From NCBI GenBank assembly GCA_016709225.1, contig JADJEE010000012.1, positions 124,001 through 188,000 of the forward strand: a DNA stretch of 64,000 bases, written 5' to 3'. The position numbers were made by a program, and so were the translations under genes. Within the stretch, counting starts at the first letter, position 1. Each line of letters starts with the position of its first letter. Below the pieces are notes generated by a model. It saw only the letters and a program-made list of their open reading frames with translations, did no database searches and was not told the DNA's origin. This DNA comes from Deltaproteobacteria bacterium (lineage in GTDB: Bacteria; Myxococcota_A; Polyangia; Nannocystales; Nannocystaceae). Below are positions 30,048-39,060 of the stretch, piece by piece.

Positions 30048-31880
30048 CTAGTCGACGTCGACGAGGGCGTAGGCGTAGATGCCGCGGGGATCGTCGAGCA
30101 CCGTGAAGATCCGAGCCTGCTCGTCGAACTCCCGCAGCACGCGACCGAGCGCGGGCCCGGCCAGGCCGTCCCCCATTCCGAGCGATGCCGCCGCACCGCC
30201 CAGCATCTGCTTGACCACGCGATCCTTGAAGTCGAGCTCCTTCTCGACGTACTCGACCGCGTAGTCGCTGCCGAGCCCGCCGCGCTCCGCCGCCGCGGCG
30301 ATCGCCTCCTTCAGGCCACCGAGCTGATCGACCAGCCCCGCCGCGAGCGCGTCCTCGCCACTCCACACACGCCCCTGCGCCACCGCGTCGACCTGCTCGG
30401 TCGTCATGCCGCGGGCGTTGGCGACCCGCTCGAGGAACTCGCGGTAGCCGTGCTCGATGCCGCTCTGGATCGTTCGCGCGAGCGCCGGGTCGAGCGCGCG
30501 GTTGGGGTTGGGATCGGCGAACGCGGTCGACGACACGCCGTCGACGTGCACGCCGAGGTGGTTCGCGAGTGGCTTGTCGAAGGTGGGGAACATGCCGAAG
30601 ATGCCGATCGAGCCCGTGATCGTGGTCGGGCTGGCCCAGATCTCGTCGGCTGCGGTGCTGATCCAGTAGCCGCCCGAAGCTGCGACCGAGCCCATCGAGA
30701 CCACCACCGGCTTGCCGGCGGCCCGTGCGAGCTCGAACTCGCGGCGGATCACCTCGGAGGCAAACGCACTCCCGCCGCCGGAGTCGACCCGCAGCACCAG
30801 CGCCTTCACGTGCTCGTCGAGCCGCGCCTTGCGGACCAGCTTCGCGGTCGAGTCGCCGCCGATGGTCCCGGCCGGCTGGTCGCCATCGGTGATGACCCCG
30901 CGCGCCACGATCACCGCCACGCGATCGCCGTGCTGCTTGCGGGGCGACTCGCCACGCACGAACTCGAGGTAGGTGTCGGCATCGACGTGGTGGAAGTCGT
31001 GGGTCTTGGGCTCCTCGCCGACCAGCTCGACCAGGCGATCGCGCACGAGGTCGCGGCCACCGACGTGGTCGACGAGCCCGGCCGAGACCGCAGCGGCGGC
31101 CGAATCACCGCTGGCCGCGATCACGCGCTCGTCGAAGTGCTCGGCGTAGGCCAACAGGTCGGCCGCGGCGATGCCACGGGCCGCGGCGACGTCGGCGATC
31201 CATGCCCGCCACAGATCCCCCATCCATGCCAGGTCGGCCTCGCGCGCGGCGTCCGACATCCGGTTGTTCAGGTACGGCTCGACCGCGGACTTGTACTTGC
31301 CGACGCGGAAGATGTGCCACTGCACCTCGAAGCGATCGATCGCGTCCTTGAAGTACATCGAGTACCGCGCGAGGCCGGGAATCGAGACCTCGCCCATGTC
31401 GTGCATGTAGATCTCGTTGGCGAACGCGGCGAGGTAGTAGGCCGCCTGCGAGTAGCGATCGGCGGTGGCGATGATGGTCTTGCCCTGCTCGCGGAACGCC
31501 TTCAGCGCGACCCCGAGCTCCTGCAGCTTGCTGACGCCGGCCGATTGCAGCTCGCTCAGGTCGAGCACGAGTACGTGGATGCGATCATCGGTGGTGGCGC
31601 GCTCGATGGTCTCGACCATGTCGCGCAGCAGGGTCTCCTCGCCGGGGCCGCCGGTGAGCAGGCCCGAGATCGACGGCCCCTCGCCGCTGCGTTGCTCGAC
31701 GATGGTGCCCTTGGGCGCCAGCACGAGCGCGTTCTTGTCGGCGAAATCCGGCGACTTGCCGGCGACACCGACCACCAACAGCGCGAAGAGGATCGCGAAG
31801 AACAGCAGGTTCAGGATCGCGATGCGCAGCTTGTTCGAGAACGTCCACAGCCGCTTGCACCCCCGCCAGAGGCGGGTCAT
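30048..31880 (-). CDS. sppA: signal peptide peptidase, long (67K) SppA type
   Basis: SppA degrades signal peptides left in the inner membrane. The 610-residue protein matches the tandem-domain 67K form. One N-terminal membrane helix (about 19-40, RIAILNLLFFAILFALLVVG) is followed by two ClpP-like repeats. In the E. coli enzyme the catalytic Lys comes from the first repeat and the Ser from the second; here the matching segments are FRVGKYKSAVEPY and GSVAASGGYW. The chosen ATG (31880) starts MTRLWRGCKRLW just before the anchor helix. The stop is 64 bp from the kinase start on the same strand, so both could share a transcript, although their functions are not obviously related. Confidence 0.95.
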   Translation of the reverse strand: MTRLWRGCKRLWTFSNKLRIAILNLLFFAILFALLVVGVAGKSPDFADKNALVLAPKGTIVEQRSGEGPSISGLLTGGPGEETLLRDMVETIERATTDDRIHVLVLDLSELQSAGVSKLQELGVALKAFREQGKTIIATADRYSQAAYYLAAFANEIYMHDMGEVSIPGLARYSMYFKDAIDRFEVQWHIFRVGKYKSAVEPYLNNRMSDAAREADLAWMGDLWRAWIADVAAARGIAAADLLAYAEHFDERVIAASGDSAAAAVSAGLVDHVGGRDLVRDRLVELVGEEPKTHDFHHVDADTYLEFVRGESPRKQHGDRVAVIVARGVITDGDQPAGTIGGDSTAKLVRKARLDEHVKALVLRVDSGGGSAFASEVIRREFELARAAGKPVVVSMGSVAASGGYWISTAADEIWASPTTITGSIGIFGMFPTFDKPLANHLGVHVDGVSSTAFADPNPNRALDPALARTIQSGIEHGYREFLERVANARGMTTEQVDAVAQGRVWSGEDALAAGLVDQLGGLKEAIAAAAERGGLGSDYAVEYVEKELDFKDRVVKQMLGGAAASLGMGDGLAGPALGRVLREFDEQARIFTVLDDPRGIYAYALVDVD

Positions 31881-32135
31881 CCACGGACGGACGAACGATC
31901 GTCGGGGGCGCTGTGCGGTGGCCACCCGAGCACTATCCGCGGGTTTGGCCGCAAACGGGCGTCGTCCCGCCGTGAGGACGCTCTCCCGTACAATCGCGAC
32001 GCGACGCGAAACCACCCGGCCACGTCGCCGTGTCGAAGCCCGCACGTGGCCGTGCGCCGGTCCGCGTGCGACGGCCGCGGACGCGTCCCGAGCTGGAGCT
32101 TGCCGGCATCGCGCCGCGACGGCACGAGCACGATC
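31881..32135. other. divergent intergenic region (255 bp)
   Basis: Lies between sppA (minus) and the small lipoprotein gene (plus). A TACAAT hexamer at 31989-31994 would be a good -10 on the plus strand, but no -35 is seen at 16-18 bp. Open frames here are Arg-rich and antisense to the neighbours. I see no other feature. Confidence 0.4.
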
Positions 32136-32552
32136 GTGCGTGCGTTGTTCTTCTCGCTGTGTCTCGCAGCGTGCACCAGCGCGTCCGCCGACGACGAGGC
32201 GACGCAGGTCTGCACGGCGCGGGTGGACGTCATGCGTCGGCAGCTCGGTGGCGGCTCCGCCGACACGCGCATGCTCGCGGGCCTGCCGGCGTGGGCGCAG
32301 GCCCTCCACGATCGCATCACCCGCTCCGCCGACGTTGCCGAGCGGGCGCGACTGCTGGACGAGGCGGTCGTGAAGTCGATCGACGGCTGCTACGGACTCG
32401 CCGACGCATTCCGCGAGGCCGCGGCGGCGCCGAGTGGACAGCGCCGCGCCGCGATGGCGCGACTGGTACCCGAGGCGGTATCGGCCTGTCGCTGCCGCGG
32501 CGTCGACGTCGAGTCGCTGGCGGTGTTCCTACAGCTGTCGCCGACGCCCTGA
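32136..32552 (+). CDS. small lipoprotein of unknown function
   Basis: A 138-residue predicted lipoprotein. Starting at GTG 32136 it begins VRALFFSLCLAAC, a compact signal peptide with lipobox CLAAC. The mature part (about 125 residues) is helical and Ala/Arg-rich, with Cys at TQVC, DGCYG and ACRCRG. No family is recognised. The frame is open far upstream, but the upstream translation is Arg-rich and not protein-like, so the signal peptide decides the start. There is no clear ribosome binding site. Confidence 0.62.
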   Translation: MRALFFSLCLAACTSASADDEATQVCTARVDVMRRQLGGGSADTRMLAGLPAWAQALHDRITRSADVAERARLLDEAVVKSIDGCYGLADAFREAAAAPSGQRRAAMARLVPEAVSACRCRGVDVESLAVFLQLSPTP

Positions 32553-32716
32553 CCGTGCCGCCCGACGCGCCCGTCGGCGGCGAACGGGCACGAAGAACGC
32601 CGTCTCACGGCCATGGCGGCGCTCGGCCGCGCGCGCAGGTGCAGCCCCGGCGGCGCTGGCGTAGACTGATGCGAGTTCGGGCACGCTTGGTGCTCGGTTG
32701 GCGATGGAGTGGTGGG

Positions 32717-34084
32717 ATGACTCGAGCGTTGGATGTTTCGTCGTGGAATCTGTCGTGGCCACTGCTGGCGGTTGCCGCCTGCGGACCGGTGATCCCGATC
32801 GACGCCACCGGCACGGATGGCAGCACCGGCGGTAGCGCGAGCGACAGCGACACCGTGCACACCAGCGTCAGCGGCGACGAGACCCCGCCGCAGTGCGTGG
32901 CCGATGCCGACTGCGATGCCGGCTACGACTGCATCGACGGCATGTGCGAGTACGCGTGCAACTACTGCTGCGGCGCGTCGCCCGACGGCGAGAACCACTT
33001 TCGCTGCAGCGAAGAGGGCTTCTACGAGTGTTTCGACGACGTCGAGTGCGGTCCGGGCTACGTCTGCGAGAACCACTACTGCGTCGTCGAGCCCGGTCGC
33101 GATTGTGGGCAGCTGCCGAGCTTCGCCGGGTCGATCAGCCTCAGCTTCACCGAGCCAGAGCCGATCGCCGACCTGCAGTACGCCAGCGCCGGCGGCGTGC
33201 CGGGCTTGCTGGTCACCCACGGCAACCGGGTGTCGCGCGTCACCGCGGGTGGCACGACGCCGTTGATCGACGCCGAAGCGGTGGTGGCCGCCGTGCTGGT
33301 GGCGGACCTCGACGGCGACGGGCTCGGCGACGTCATCGTCGCGACCGCGGGCCCGGAGCCTGCCCTCACGCCTTGGCTCGCCGACGCCGGCGGCTTCGTG
33401 GCCAGCGCAGCGGTGCCCATGAACGTGCTGTCGCTGGCGACCGCTGATCTCGACGGCGATGCCGGCCTCGATGTGCTCGCGCGCACCGACACCGGCATCC
33501 TGCGGTTGCAGGTCGACGCCGGCGCCCTCGCGCCGCCGCAGGCCCTGGTCGCCGGGACCATCGGCGCGATGGCGACGCTCGATCGCGACCTCGACGGGCG
33601 CACCGACGTCGCCGCCTTCGTCGACGGCGGCTACGGGGTGTGGTCGGCGGACGGCAGCAGCTTCGGCCTCGATGCACCCGCGGGCCCCATCGACCCCGTG
33701 TCCCTGCACGCAGCGAACTTCGCGGGGACCGCGGTGAGTGACGTGCTGGCGATCGTGCCCGACTTCACCACGCTGGTATGGACCGGCATCGACGGCAACA
33801 CGCAACCCCAGCTCGACGGCCACCAAGGGCTGGCGCTCACCGCCATCGACGCCGACCTCGATGGCGACGGCACCGCCGACCTCGTCGTCGGCCGCACCGA
33901 CGCCGTGCTCACCGTGATCTACGGCGGCCCGTTCCACCCGAAGCTCTCCAGCCCCCTGCTCGAATGTCCGAGCGAGTCGCTGGTCCCCGCGCTGCACCTG
34001 GCCGCCGGCGATCACGACGGCGACGGCGATCTCGACCTGGCGTACAGCGACGGCAGCACGCTCCACGTCGCGCTCCACCAGTGA
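32717..34084 (+). CDS. FG-GAP/VCBS repeat lipoprotein
   Basis: A 455-residue surface lipoprotein. The signal peptide ends in LAVAAC and is followed by a Thr/Ser/Gly/Asp spacer (about 30 residues). A Cys-rich section (about 55-130) has three CxxDxDC-like modules (CVADADCDAGYDC, CSEEGFYECFDDVECGPGYVC), a pattern common in myxobacterial lipoproteins. The rest is a beta-propeller of FG-GAP/VCBS-type repeats with Ca-binding acidic turns (DLDGDGLGDV, DLDGDAGLDV, DADLDGDGTADL, DHDGDGDLDL). Such propellers bind calcium and often adhere to other cells or to polysaccharide. ATG 32717 has GGTGGG upstream. TAGACT at 32662 could be a -10 element. Confidence 0.9.
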   Translation: MTRALDVSSWNLSWPLLAVAACGPVIPIDATGTDGSTGGSASDSDTVHTSVSGDETPPQCVADADCDAGYDCIDGMCEYACNYCCGASPDGENHFRCSEEGFYECFDDVECGPGYVCENHYCVVEPGRDCGQLPSFAGSISLSFTEPEPIADLQYASAGGVPGLLVTHGNRVSRVTAGGTTPLIDAEAVVAAVLVADLDGDGLGDVIVATAGPEPALTPWLADAGGFVASAAVPMNVLSLATADLDGDAGLDVLARTDTGILRLQVDAGALAPPQALVAGTIGAMATLDRDLDGRTDVAAFVDGGYGVWSADGSSFGLDAPAGPIDPVSLHAANFAGTAVSDVLAIVPDFTTLVWTGIDGNTQPQLDGHQGLALTAIDADLDGDGTADLVVGRTDAVLTVIYGGPFHPKLSSPLLECPSESLVPALHLAAGDHDGDGDLDLAYSDGSTLHVALHQ

Positions 34085-34161
34085 CGCGCGCGATCGCGCC
34101 GTAGCAACGCCCACGGCACTTTCTCGCAGACGGCAGGCCTCGCTCGCGCAACCAGCGAGTG

Positions 34162-34617
34162 ATGAACGCTCGAAGCCGTGTCCTCGCGGGGGCGACCGCC
34201 GCATGGATGGTGCTCGCAACCGGGTGCTACGTCGGACTGCAGGGGACCGCCGACGACGCACCGGCGGGCGGTGAGAGCTGGGGCCCCGCGTCGTCGGAGG
34301 GCGGGAGCGAGGGCGGGGCCGGTGATGATGCCCCCAGCGACGCGTGTGCGCAGCCGCAGGTCGGCGCGACGCCGCTGCAGCTGAGGTCCGTCGCGCACGC
34401 GGCCAACGTGCCGGCTCACTCGCAGGTGTCGCGCGGCGAGCCGTTCATCAGCGACTCCCACTCGTCGCCGGTGAGGCTGCGACCGATCATCATGCAGCCC
34501 ACGCGGTGCAGGCCCTCGGGCTGCAGCGGCCACAGCCGCACCGCGCCATCCCAGCTGCCGGTCACCAGCGCGCTACCGTCGGTGGCGACGCGGATGCGCG
34601 CGACCACGCTGGCGTGA
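34162..34617 (+). pseudogene. truncated lipoprotein gene fragment
   Basis: Only the first 75 codons look real: a signal peptide with lipobox (WMVLATGC), a Gly/Ser/Glu/Asp spacer (about 30 residues), then ACAQPQVGATPLQ. In myxobacterial DUF1592-type lipoproteins as I know them, a Cys-PQVG-TPL segment of this kind is followed by RLTR..Y.NT, which is missing here. Past about 34385 the frame stays open only as antisense of the FHA-WD40 gene and becomes Arg/Ser/Pro-rich. The gene therefore appears cut off just before the WD40 gene's end, by deletion, rearrangement or a joining error. ATG 34162 or GTG 34159 could start it. Confidence 0.55.
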
Positions 34618-37600
34618 CCGTCGAGCACCATCACGCCCTCGGCGATGTCCTTGCCGGCGGCCACCGGCCACGCCCGCACGACACCGCCGCCGTCGCCGCT
34701 GTACAGCCAGCGACCGTCGGCGCTCCACGCCACCGCCGAGAGGCTCGCAGCGTGACCGGGCAGCACCACCGGATCGTCCTCCGGGTGCTTGCTCGACGTC
34801 CGCCACAGCACCAGCTTGCGATCGCGACCGCCACTGGCGAGCCAGCTGCCGTCGGGCGAGAACGCCAACACGTCGACGCCGTCCTCGTGCTTCTTGAGGC
34901 GCAGCGGCTTGGGCTCGTCGGCGAGCAGGTTCCACAGCACCACGCGATCGTTGGCATCGCCCGAGGCCGCCCAGTGACCATCGGCCGAGATCGCCACCGA
35001 GAGAATGTCGGAGTCGTGGCCGCGCAAGCGTCGGGTCGCGCCGGTCGGATCGGCGCGGTTCAGGTCCCACAGGTTCATCTGCTTCACGCCGGCGGTGAGC
35101 AACCATCGCGACGTGGGTCCGATCGCGACCAGCCGTACGATGTCGTCGTGTTGGAGCACGACGACGTCCTTGCCGGGGTCGTCGGTCATCCGCCACACAC
35201 GAACGGTCTTGTCGCTGGCGACGCTGACCAAGACCTTGCCGTCGGGGCCGAACTCCAGGGCGTTCACCGGCGCGGTGTGGCCGGCGTACGCCGCATGGGC
35301 ATTGCGGGGGTCTTCGCTCTCGAGGCCCCACAGGTGCACGATGCCGTCCTCGGACGCGGTCGCGCCGAAGCGACCATCGGGCGTGACCGCCACGCGCACG
35401 CGGCCCTTGTGCTCGGGCAACTCGACCAGCGGGCGCAGGCGAGTCGGCGCGGTCGCGTCCCACAGGCGCGCCGTGCCATCGGCGCCACCGCTCAGCACCC
35501 GCGTCGCCGCCGGGGCCATCGCGACGTCGAGCACCTGGCCACGGTGACCACGCCCGACCAACGACACGCCCTCGACGTGCCGCTGCGCGAGGTCCCAGAC
35601 CTTCACGCGGGCATCGGCGCCGCCGCTGACACCGAACACGCCGCTGCCATCGACACCGACCGTGACCTTGCCGGCGGCGTGGGCCGCGATGACATTGCCG
35701 TCGATGGTCTTGTCGATCTGCGAGGGATCGAGCGTTCGCAGCGAGCCGTCGGCACTGCCGAACACGACCTGGTAGGGCATGCGGCCCGCCACCGGATCCG
35801 AGGGCTTGGGCCCGCGCAGGACCATCGCCGTGATGTCGCCCTGTCCACGGCCGCGACGGTCGGAGAGGCCGGCCTCTTCGGGCTTGGCGACCGTCATCTT
35901 GAAGACCGTCGCGAGATCGTCGGCGCCGGCCGTGAGCGCGAAGCGACCGTCGGGCGTGAAGCCCACGAACGACACCGCCTCGTCGTGGCCGCTCAGCTCG
36001 CGCACGGTCGCGCTCGGCACCCGCGCGGTGAGATCCCACAGGCGCCCACGGGCATCGGCGCCGCCGGTGAGCGCCCACTTGCCGTCGGGGGAGATCGCGA
36101 CCGACAGCACCGCACCGAGGTGGCCCTCGAGGCGCGTGGTCTTGCCGACCAGCTTGCCGGCCGCCAGCCGCCGCACGATCGCAAAGCCGTCGTCACTCGC
36201 GGTCGCGACCCGCGTGCCGTCGCGCGAGAGGAACACCGAGGTGATCGCACCGGTGTGGCCGTCGAGCACCGTCGAGCCCGACGCCGGCGTGCTCAGATCG
36301 ATCGCGCGTGCGCGACCACTGCGACCGCCAACCACCAACCATCGGCCGTCACCGCTGATCGACATCGCGGTGATGCCGGACTCGGGCGCCGCGAACGGCT
36401 GCCCATGGGGCGGCGACTCGGCGAGGTTCCACCGCCACACATCCTCGTCTTCACCGGCGGTCACCAGGGTCTTGCCGTCGTCGGCGAACGCGAGGTGACG
36501 CACCGCGCCGAGGTGACCGCGCAGGCGAGTCGCTCGCGCGGCGCCGGGTCGCTCGAGATCCCACAGCGAGACCGCCGACGAGTCGCTGCCGACGTCGACG
36601 CTGGCGACCCAGCGACCGTCGTTCGACATCGCGACCGCTGCGATCGCGCCGCTGTGTCCGAGCAACGGTCGCCCCTGAACCTTCGCGGTCACCTGTCGCA
36701 GCGCCCGCTCGGCCGCGCTGCCGCGGACATCCTCGAGTCCCACGGTCGGCAGCGCCTCGAGCCCCTCGAGCGCGACGATCGCCGCGGCCTCCGCCTCCTC
36801 GGGCGCCAGCGACAAGGCCTTGGCCGCGAGCGCGTCGGCGATCGCCGTGTCGTCGCGCGGTGGCGGAACCACCTCGGGCGTCGGCGTCTCGCCGCCGGTC
36901 GCCGTCGCGGTGTCGCCGTCGACCGGCTCCGGATCGTCGCGCATCTGGACCAGCTTCCACGCCGCGGTACCGCCGATGCCGAGCACGAGCCCGCCGATCG
37001 CGACGTTGCGGACGATGCGAGTCTGTCCGGCGCGCGCCGACGCGCGGATGAACTCCTTGTGCTCGCGCTTGGGCGGCGGCTTGCGCCCACGGCCCTGCTC
37101 GAGCCAACGGCGCGCGTGTGCCAGCTTGTCGCCGCGCAGCAACATCGTGCGGTCGCGGCGGGCCGCGATCCACTGTTGCACGAGCTTGTCGATGCGCTCC
37201 CACTCGCGGACCCATCGCGCATCGTCGAAGGCACCGCCGGGTCCCGCGGTCATCGGCGACGGCGGCGGCATGCCGGTCGTCACGCCGCTTCGCACCGGGC
37301 CCGGCAGCGGTGTGTGACCGCCCGAGCCGTGCACGCCGGGCGGCTGCGACATCGGCTGCGCGCCGCTGCCGAACACCGGCGACGGTCCCGTGCTCGCGCC
37401 CGGCGGCGGCATCATCGGCTGGCCCCCCGAGCCGCCGGCTGCGACCGGCATCGATCCGGTCACCGGGCGCGTACCGAACGCGGGCGTGGCGGTCGGCGCT
37501 GCGCCGGCGATCGGCATCGATCCGGTGGCCGGCCGCGCGCCGACGTCGTCGAGGATGCGGATCTGGTAGACCGCCATCACGATCTCGTCGAAGCCCGTGA

Positions 37601-37832
37601 CCGACTGCGCCCCACCGACGCGCACGCGGTTGACGTAGGTCCCGTTGGTCGAGCCCATGTCCTCGATGCGGAAGCCGCCCGGCACCTGCGAGATGCGGCA
37701 GTGCTGGCTGGAGACGCCCTTGCCCTGCAGGCACAGATCGCAGCTGTCGAGACGTCCGAGGACGATCGACGCCTTGTTGAAGGTCACCAGCCGCGGCTGC
37801 TGCCCCTGCTCGCTGATCGACAGCCGGATCAT
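34416..37832 (-). CDS. FHA domain membrane protein with long WD40 region
   Basis: A 1138-residue signalling protein. FHA domain at about 1-95 (VLGRLDSCDL, GVSSQHCRI, DMGSTNGTYVN). A Gly/Pro/Met-rich disordered segment follows (about 100-200), then a basic region like that of the FHA-MepA protein, and one membrane helix (about 278-298, IVRNVAIGGLVLGIGGTAAW). About 14 WD40 repeats from residue 375 onward (recurrent GHxGAV...SxDGxW...GG...LWDL) would form two beta-propellers. The end VGCMMIGRSLTGDEWESLM is the tail usual in WD40 proteins fused to kinases, which suggests the kinase half has been replaced by an FHA domain. The propellers would be periplasmic. It is divergent from the kinase at 37941, with 108 bp between them. 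Confidence 0.93.
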   Translation of the reverse strand: MIRLSISEQGQQPRLVTFNKASIVLGRLDSCDLCLQGKGVSSQHCRISQVPGGFRIEDMGSTNGTYVNRVRVGGAQSVTGFDEIVMAVYQIRILDDVGARPATGSMPIAGAAPTATPAFGTRPVTGSMPVAAGGSGGQPMMPPPGASTGPSPVFGSGAQPMSQPPGVHGSGGHTPLPGPVRSGVTTGMPPPSPMTAGPGGAFDDARWVREWERIDKLVQQWIAARRDRTMLLRGDKLAHARRWLEQGRGRKPPPKREHKEFIRASARAGQTRIVRNVAIGGLVLGIGGTAAWKLVQMRDDPEPVDGDTATATGGETPTPEVVPPPRDDTAIADALAAKALSLAPEEAEAAAIVALEGLEALPTVGLEDVRGSAAERALRQVTAKVQGRPLLGHSGAIAAVAMSNDGRWVASVDVGSDSSAVSLWDLERPGAARATRLRGHLGAVRHLAFADDGKTLVTAGEDEDVWRWNLAESPPHGQPFAAPESGITAMSISGDGRWLVVGGRSGRARAIDLSTPASGSTVLDGHTGAITSVFLSRDGTRVATASDDGFAIVRRLAAGKLVGKTTRLEGHLGAVLSVAISPDGKWALTGGADARGRLWDLTARVPSATVRELSGHDEAVSFVGFTPDGRFALTAGADDLATVFKMTVAKPEEAGLSDRRGRGQGDITAMVLRGPKPSDPVAGRMPYQVVFGSADGSLRTLDPSQIDKTIDGNVIAAHAAGKVTVGVDGSGVFGVSGGADARVKVWDLAQRHVEGVSLVGRGHRGQVLDVAMAPAATRVLSGGADGTARLWDATAPTRLRPLVELPEHKGRVRVAVTPDGRFGATASEDGIVHLWGLESEDPRNAHAAYAGHTAPVNALEFGPDGKVLVSVASDKTVRVWRMTDDPGKDVVVLQHDDIVRLVAIGPTSRWLLTAGVKQMNLWDLNRADPTGATRRLRGHDSDILSVAISADGHWAASGDANDRVVLWNLLADEPKPLRLKKHEDGVDVLAFSPDGSWLASGGRDRKLVLWRTSSKHPEDDPVVLPGHAASLSAVAWSADGRWLYSGDGGGVVRAWPVAAGKDIAEGVMVLDGHASVVARIRVATDGSALVTGSWDGAVRLWPLQPEGLHRVGCMMIGRSLTGDEWESLMNGSPRDTCE

Positions 37833-37940
37833 GGCTCTCGCGCCCCCCTTTGTACCCGCCCCACGCCGCAGGGATCCACAAGCTCGGACGTTTCGCGGCC
37901 CGATCGCCCGGGCTGCCTGCTACGGTGCGGCCCGAGCAAC

Positions 37941-38999
37941 GTGGCGGATACCCGCACCGAAGAACCGACCACCGGCCCCGCGCGGGCGGACACGGTGCCG
38001 GCGGCGAGCTCCGCCGAACCCGCACCCGCGGCGATCGGCCGTTATGTCGTCACCGGCAAGCTCGGCGCCGGGGGCATGGGCGTGGTCTACCGCGCCTTCG
38101 ACCCGCAGCTGCAGCGCACCGTCGCGATCAAGCTGGTGCGCCCTCGCCGGGCTCGCGATCCCGCGGCCGCCGAGCACCACGCACGCTTGCTGCGCGAGGC
38201 CCGGGCCCTCGCGGCGCTGTCACACCCCAACGTGGTGCCGGTGTTCGACGTCGGCGAGCACGACGGCGGCATGTTCGTCGCGATGCAGCTCATCGAGGGC
38301 GACAACATGCAGCGATGGCTGGCGCGCGAGCAACCGCCGTGGCGCCGCATCCTCGGGGTCTTCCGCGCCGCCGGTCGTGGCCTCGCCGCCGCCCACACCG
38401 CGGGCCTCGTCCACCGCGACTTCAAGCCCGCCAACGTGTTGGTGGGCGACGACGGCCGCGTGCGCGTGGTCGACTTCGGGCTCGCCCGCGCTGCGCTCGG
38501 CGAGGACGAGCGCGCCGAAGGGCGCCTCGATCCCGAGCTGTTCGGCAGCGTCACGCAGGTCGGCGTGCTGGTCGGGACCCCGCTGTACATGGCGCCGGAG
38601 CAGTTCGTGGGCGGGGCCGCCGACGCGCGCGCCGATCAGTACGCGTTCTGTGTGGCGTTCTTCGAGGCGCTCTACGGCCACGCGCCGTTCGTGGGCCCCG
38701 AGCTGCGGCCGATGCTCGCGGCCAAGCGCAGGGGCCAGGTGCCACCCCGGCCCGCCCACGGCCGCGGCGCCGACGTGCCCCAGGCGCTCCACGACGTGAT
38801 CGCCCGCGGGCTGCAGCCCGACCCCGCGCGCCGCTTCGGCAACATGCCCGATCTCCTGCGAGAGCTGCGACGCATCAGCGAGGCCAACACCGCCGAGGAC
38901 AGCGAGGCCTCGTCGCGCCGACGTGGCTTGCTACTGTTCCTCGTGGTCGCGCTGGTCGCCGTGGTGGTGTTCGTGGCCCGTTGTGCGACCAACGGCTGA
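37941..38999 (+). CDS. Ser/Thr protein kinase with C-terminal membrane anchor
   Basis: A 352-residue Hanks kinase. The kinase domain (about 34-295) has GAGGMGVV (42-49), Lys64, the catalytic loop HRDFKPAN (158-165; Phe instead of the usual Leu, common in this lineage), DFG 178-180 and a TPLYMAPEQ segment. The protein ends with a single membrane helix (LLLFLVVALVAVVVFVARC) and no external domain, so signals must come from inside or from partners. The GTG start lies 14 bp after TACGGT, a plausible -10. Its divergent neighbour is the FHA-WD40 protein, a likely substrate or partner by position only. Confidence 0.94.
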   Translation: MADTRTEEPTTGPARADTVPAASSAEPAPAAIGRYVVTGKLGAGGMGVVYRAFDPQLQRTVAIKLVRPRRARDPAAAEHHARLLREARALAALSHPNVVPVFDVGEHDGGMFVAMQLIEGDNMQRWLAREQPPWRRILGVFRAAGRGLAAAHTAGLVHRDFKPANVLVGDDGRVRVVDFGLARAALGEDERAEGRLDPELFGSVTQVGVLVGTPLYMAPEQFVGGAADARADQYAFCVAFFEALYGHAPFVGPELRPMLAAKRRGQVPPRPAHGRGADVPQALHDVIARGLQPDPARRFGNMPDLLRELRRISEANTAEDSEASSRRRGLLLFLVVALVAVVVFVARCATNG

Positions 39000-39017
39000 A
39001 GTTTGCACCGCCGGCCG

Positions 39018-39046
39018 TTGACAAGGCCCCGGCCGTTGGCTAACCC
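39018..39046 (+). promoter_or_regulatory. candidate promoter of the lipoprotein at 39061
   Basis: A perfect TTGACA (39018-39023) is followed after exactly 17 bp by TAACCC (39041-39046), a weak -10. The start point would fall near 39053, just before the GTG/ATG starts at 39055/39061. CCGGCCGTTG occurs twice around the -35 element (from 39011 and from 39029). Confidence 0.4.
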
Positions 39047-39060
39047 ATCTTGCCGTGCGC

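Noticed and set aside
30048..31880. Assigning sppA as a short-form SppA (36K) or a SohB-like protease
   Set aside because: The 610-residue tandem-repeat length and the Lys/Ser positions fit the long form.
34344..38999. A 1551-codon open frame on the plus strand opposite the FHA-WD40 gene
   Set aside because: It arises because codons of a GC-rich gene read antisense seldom give stops. Its translation is His/Arg/Ala-rich without domains up to the real kinase start at 37941.
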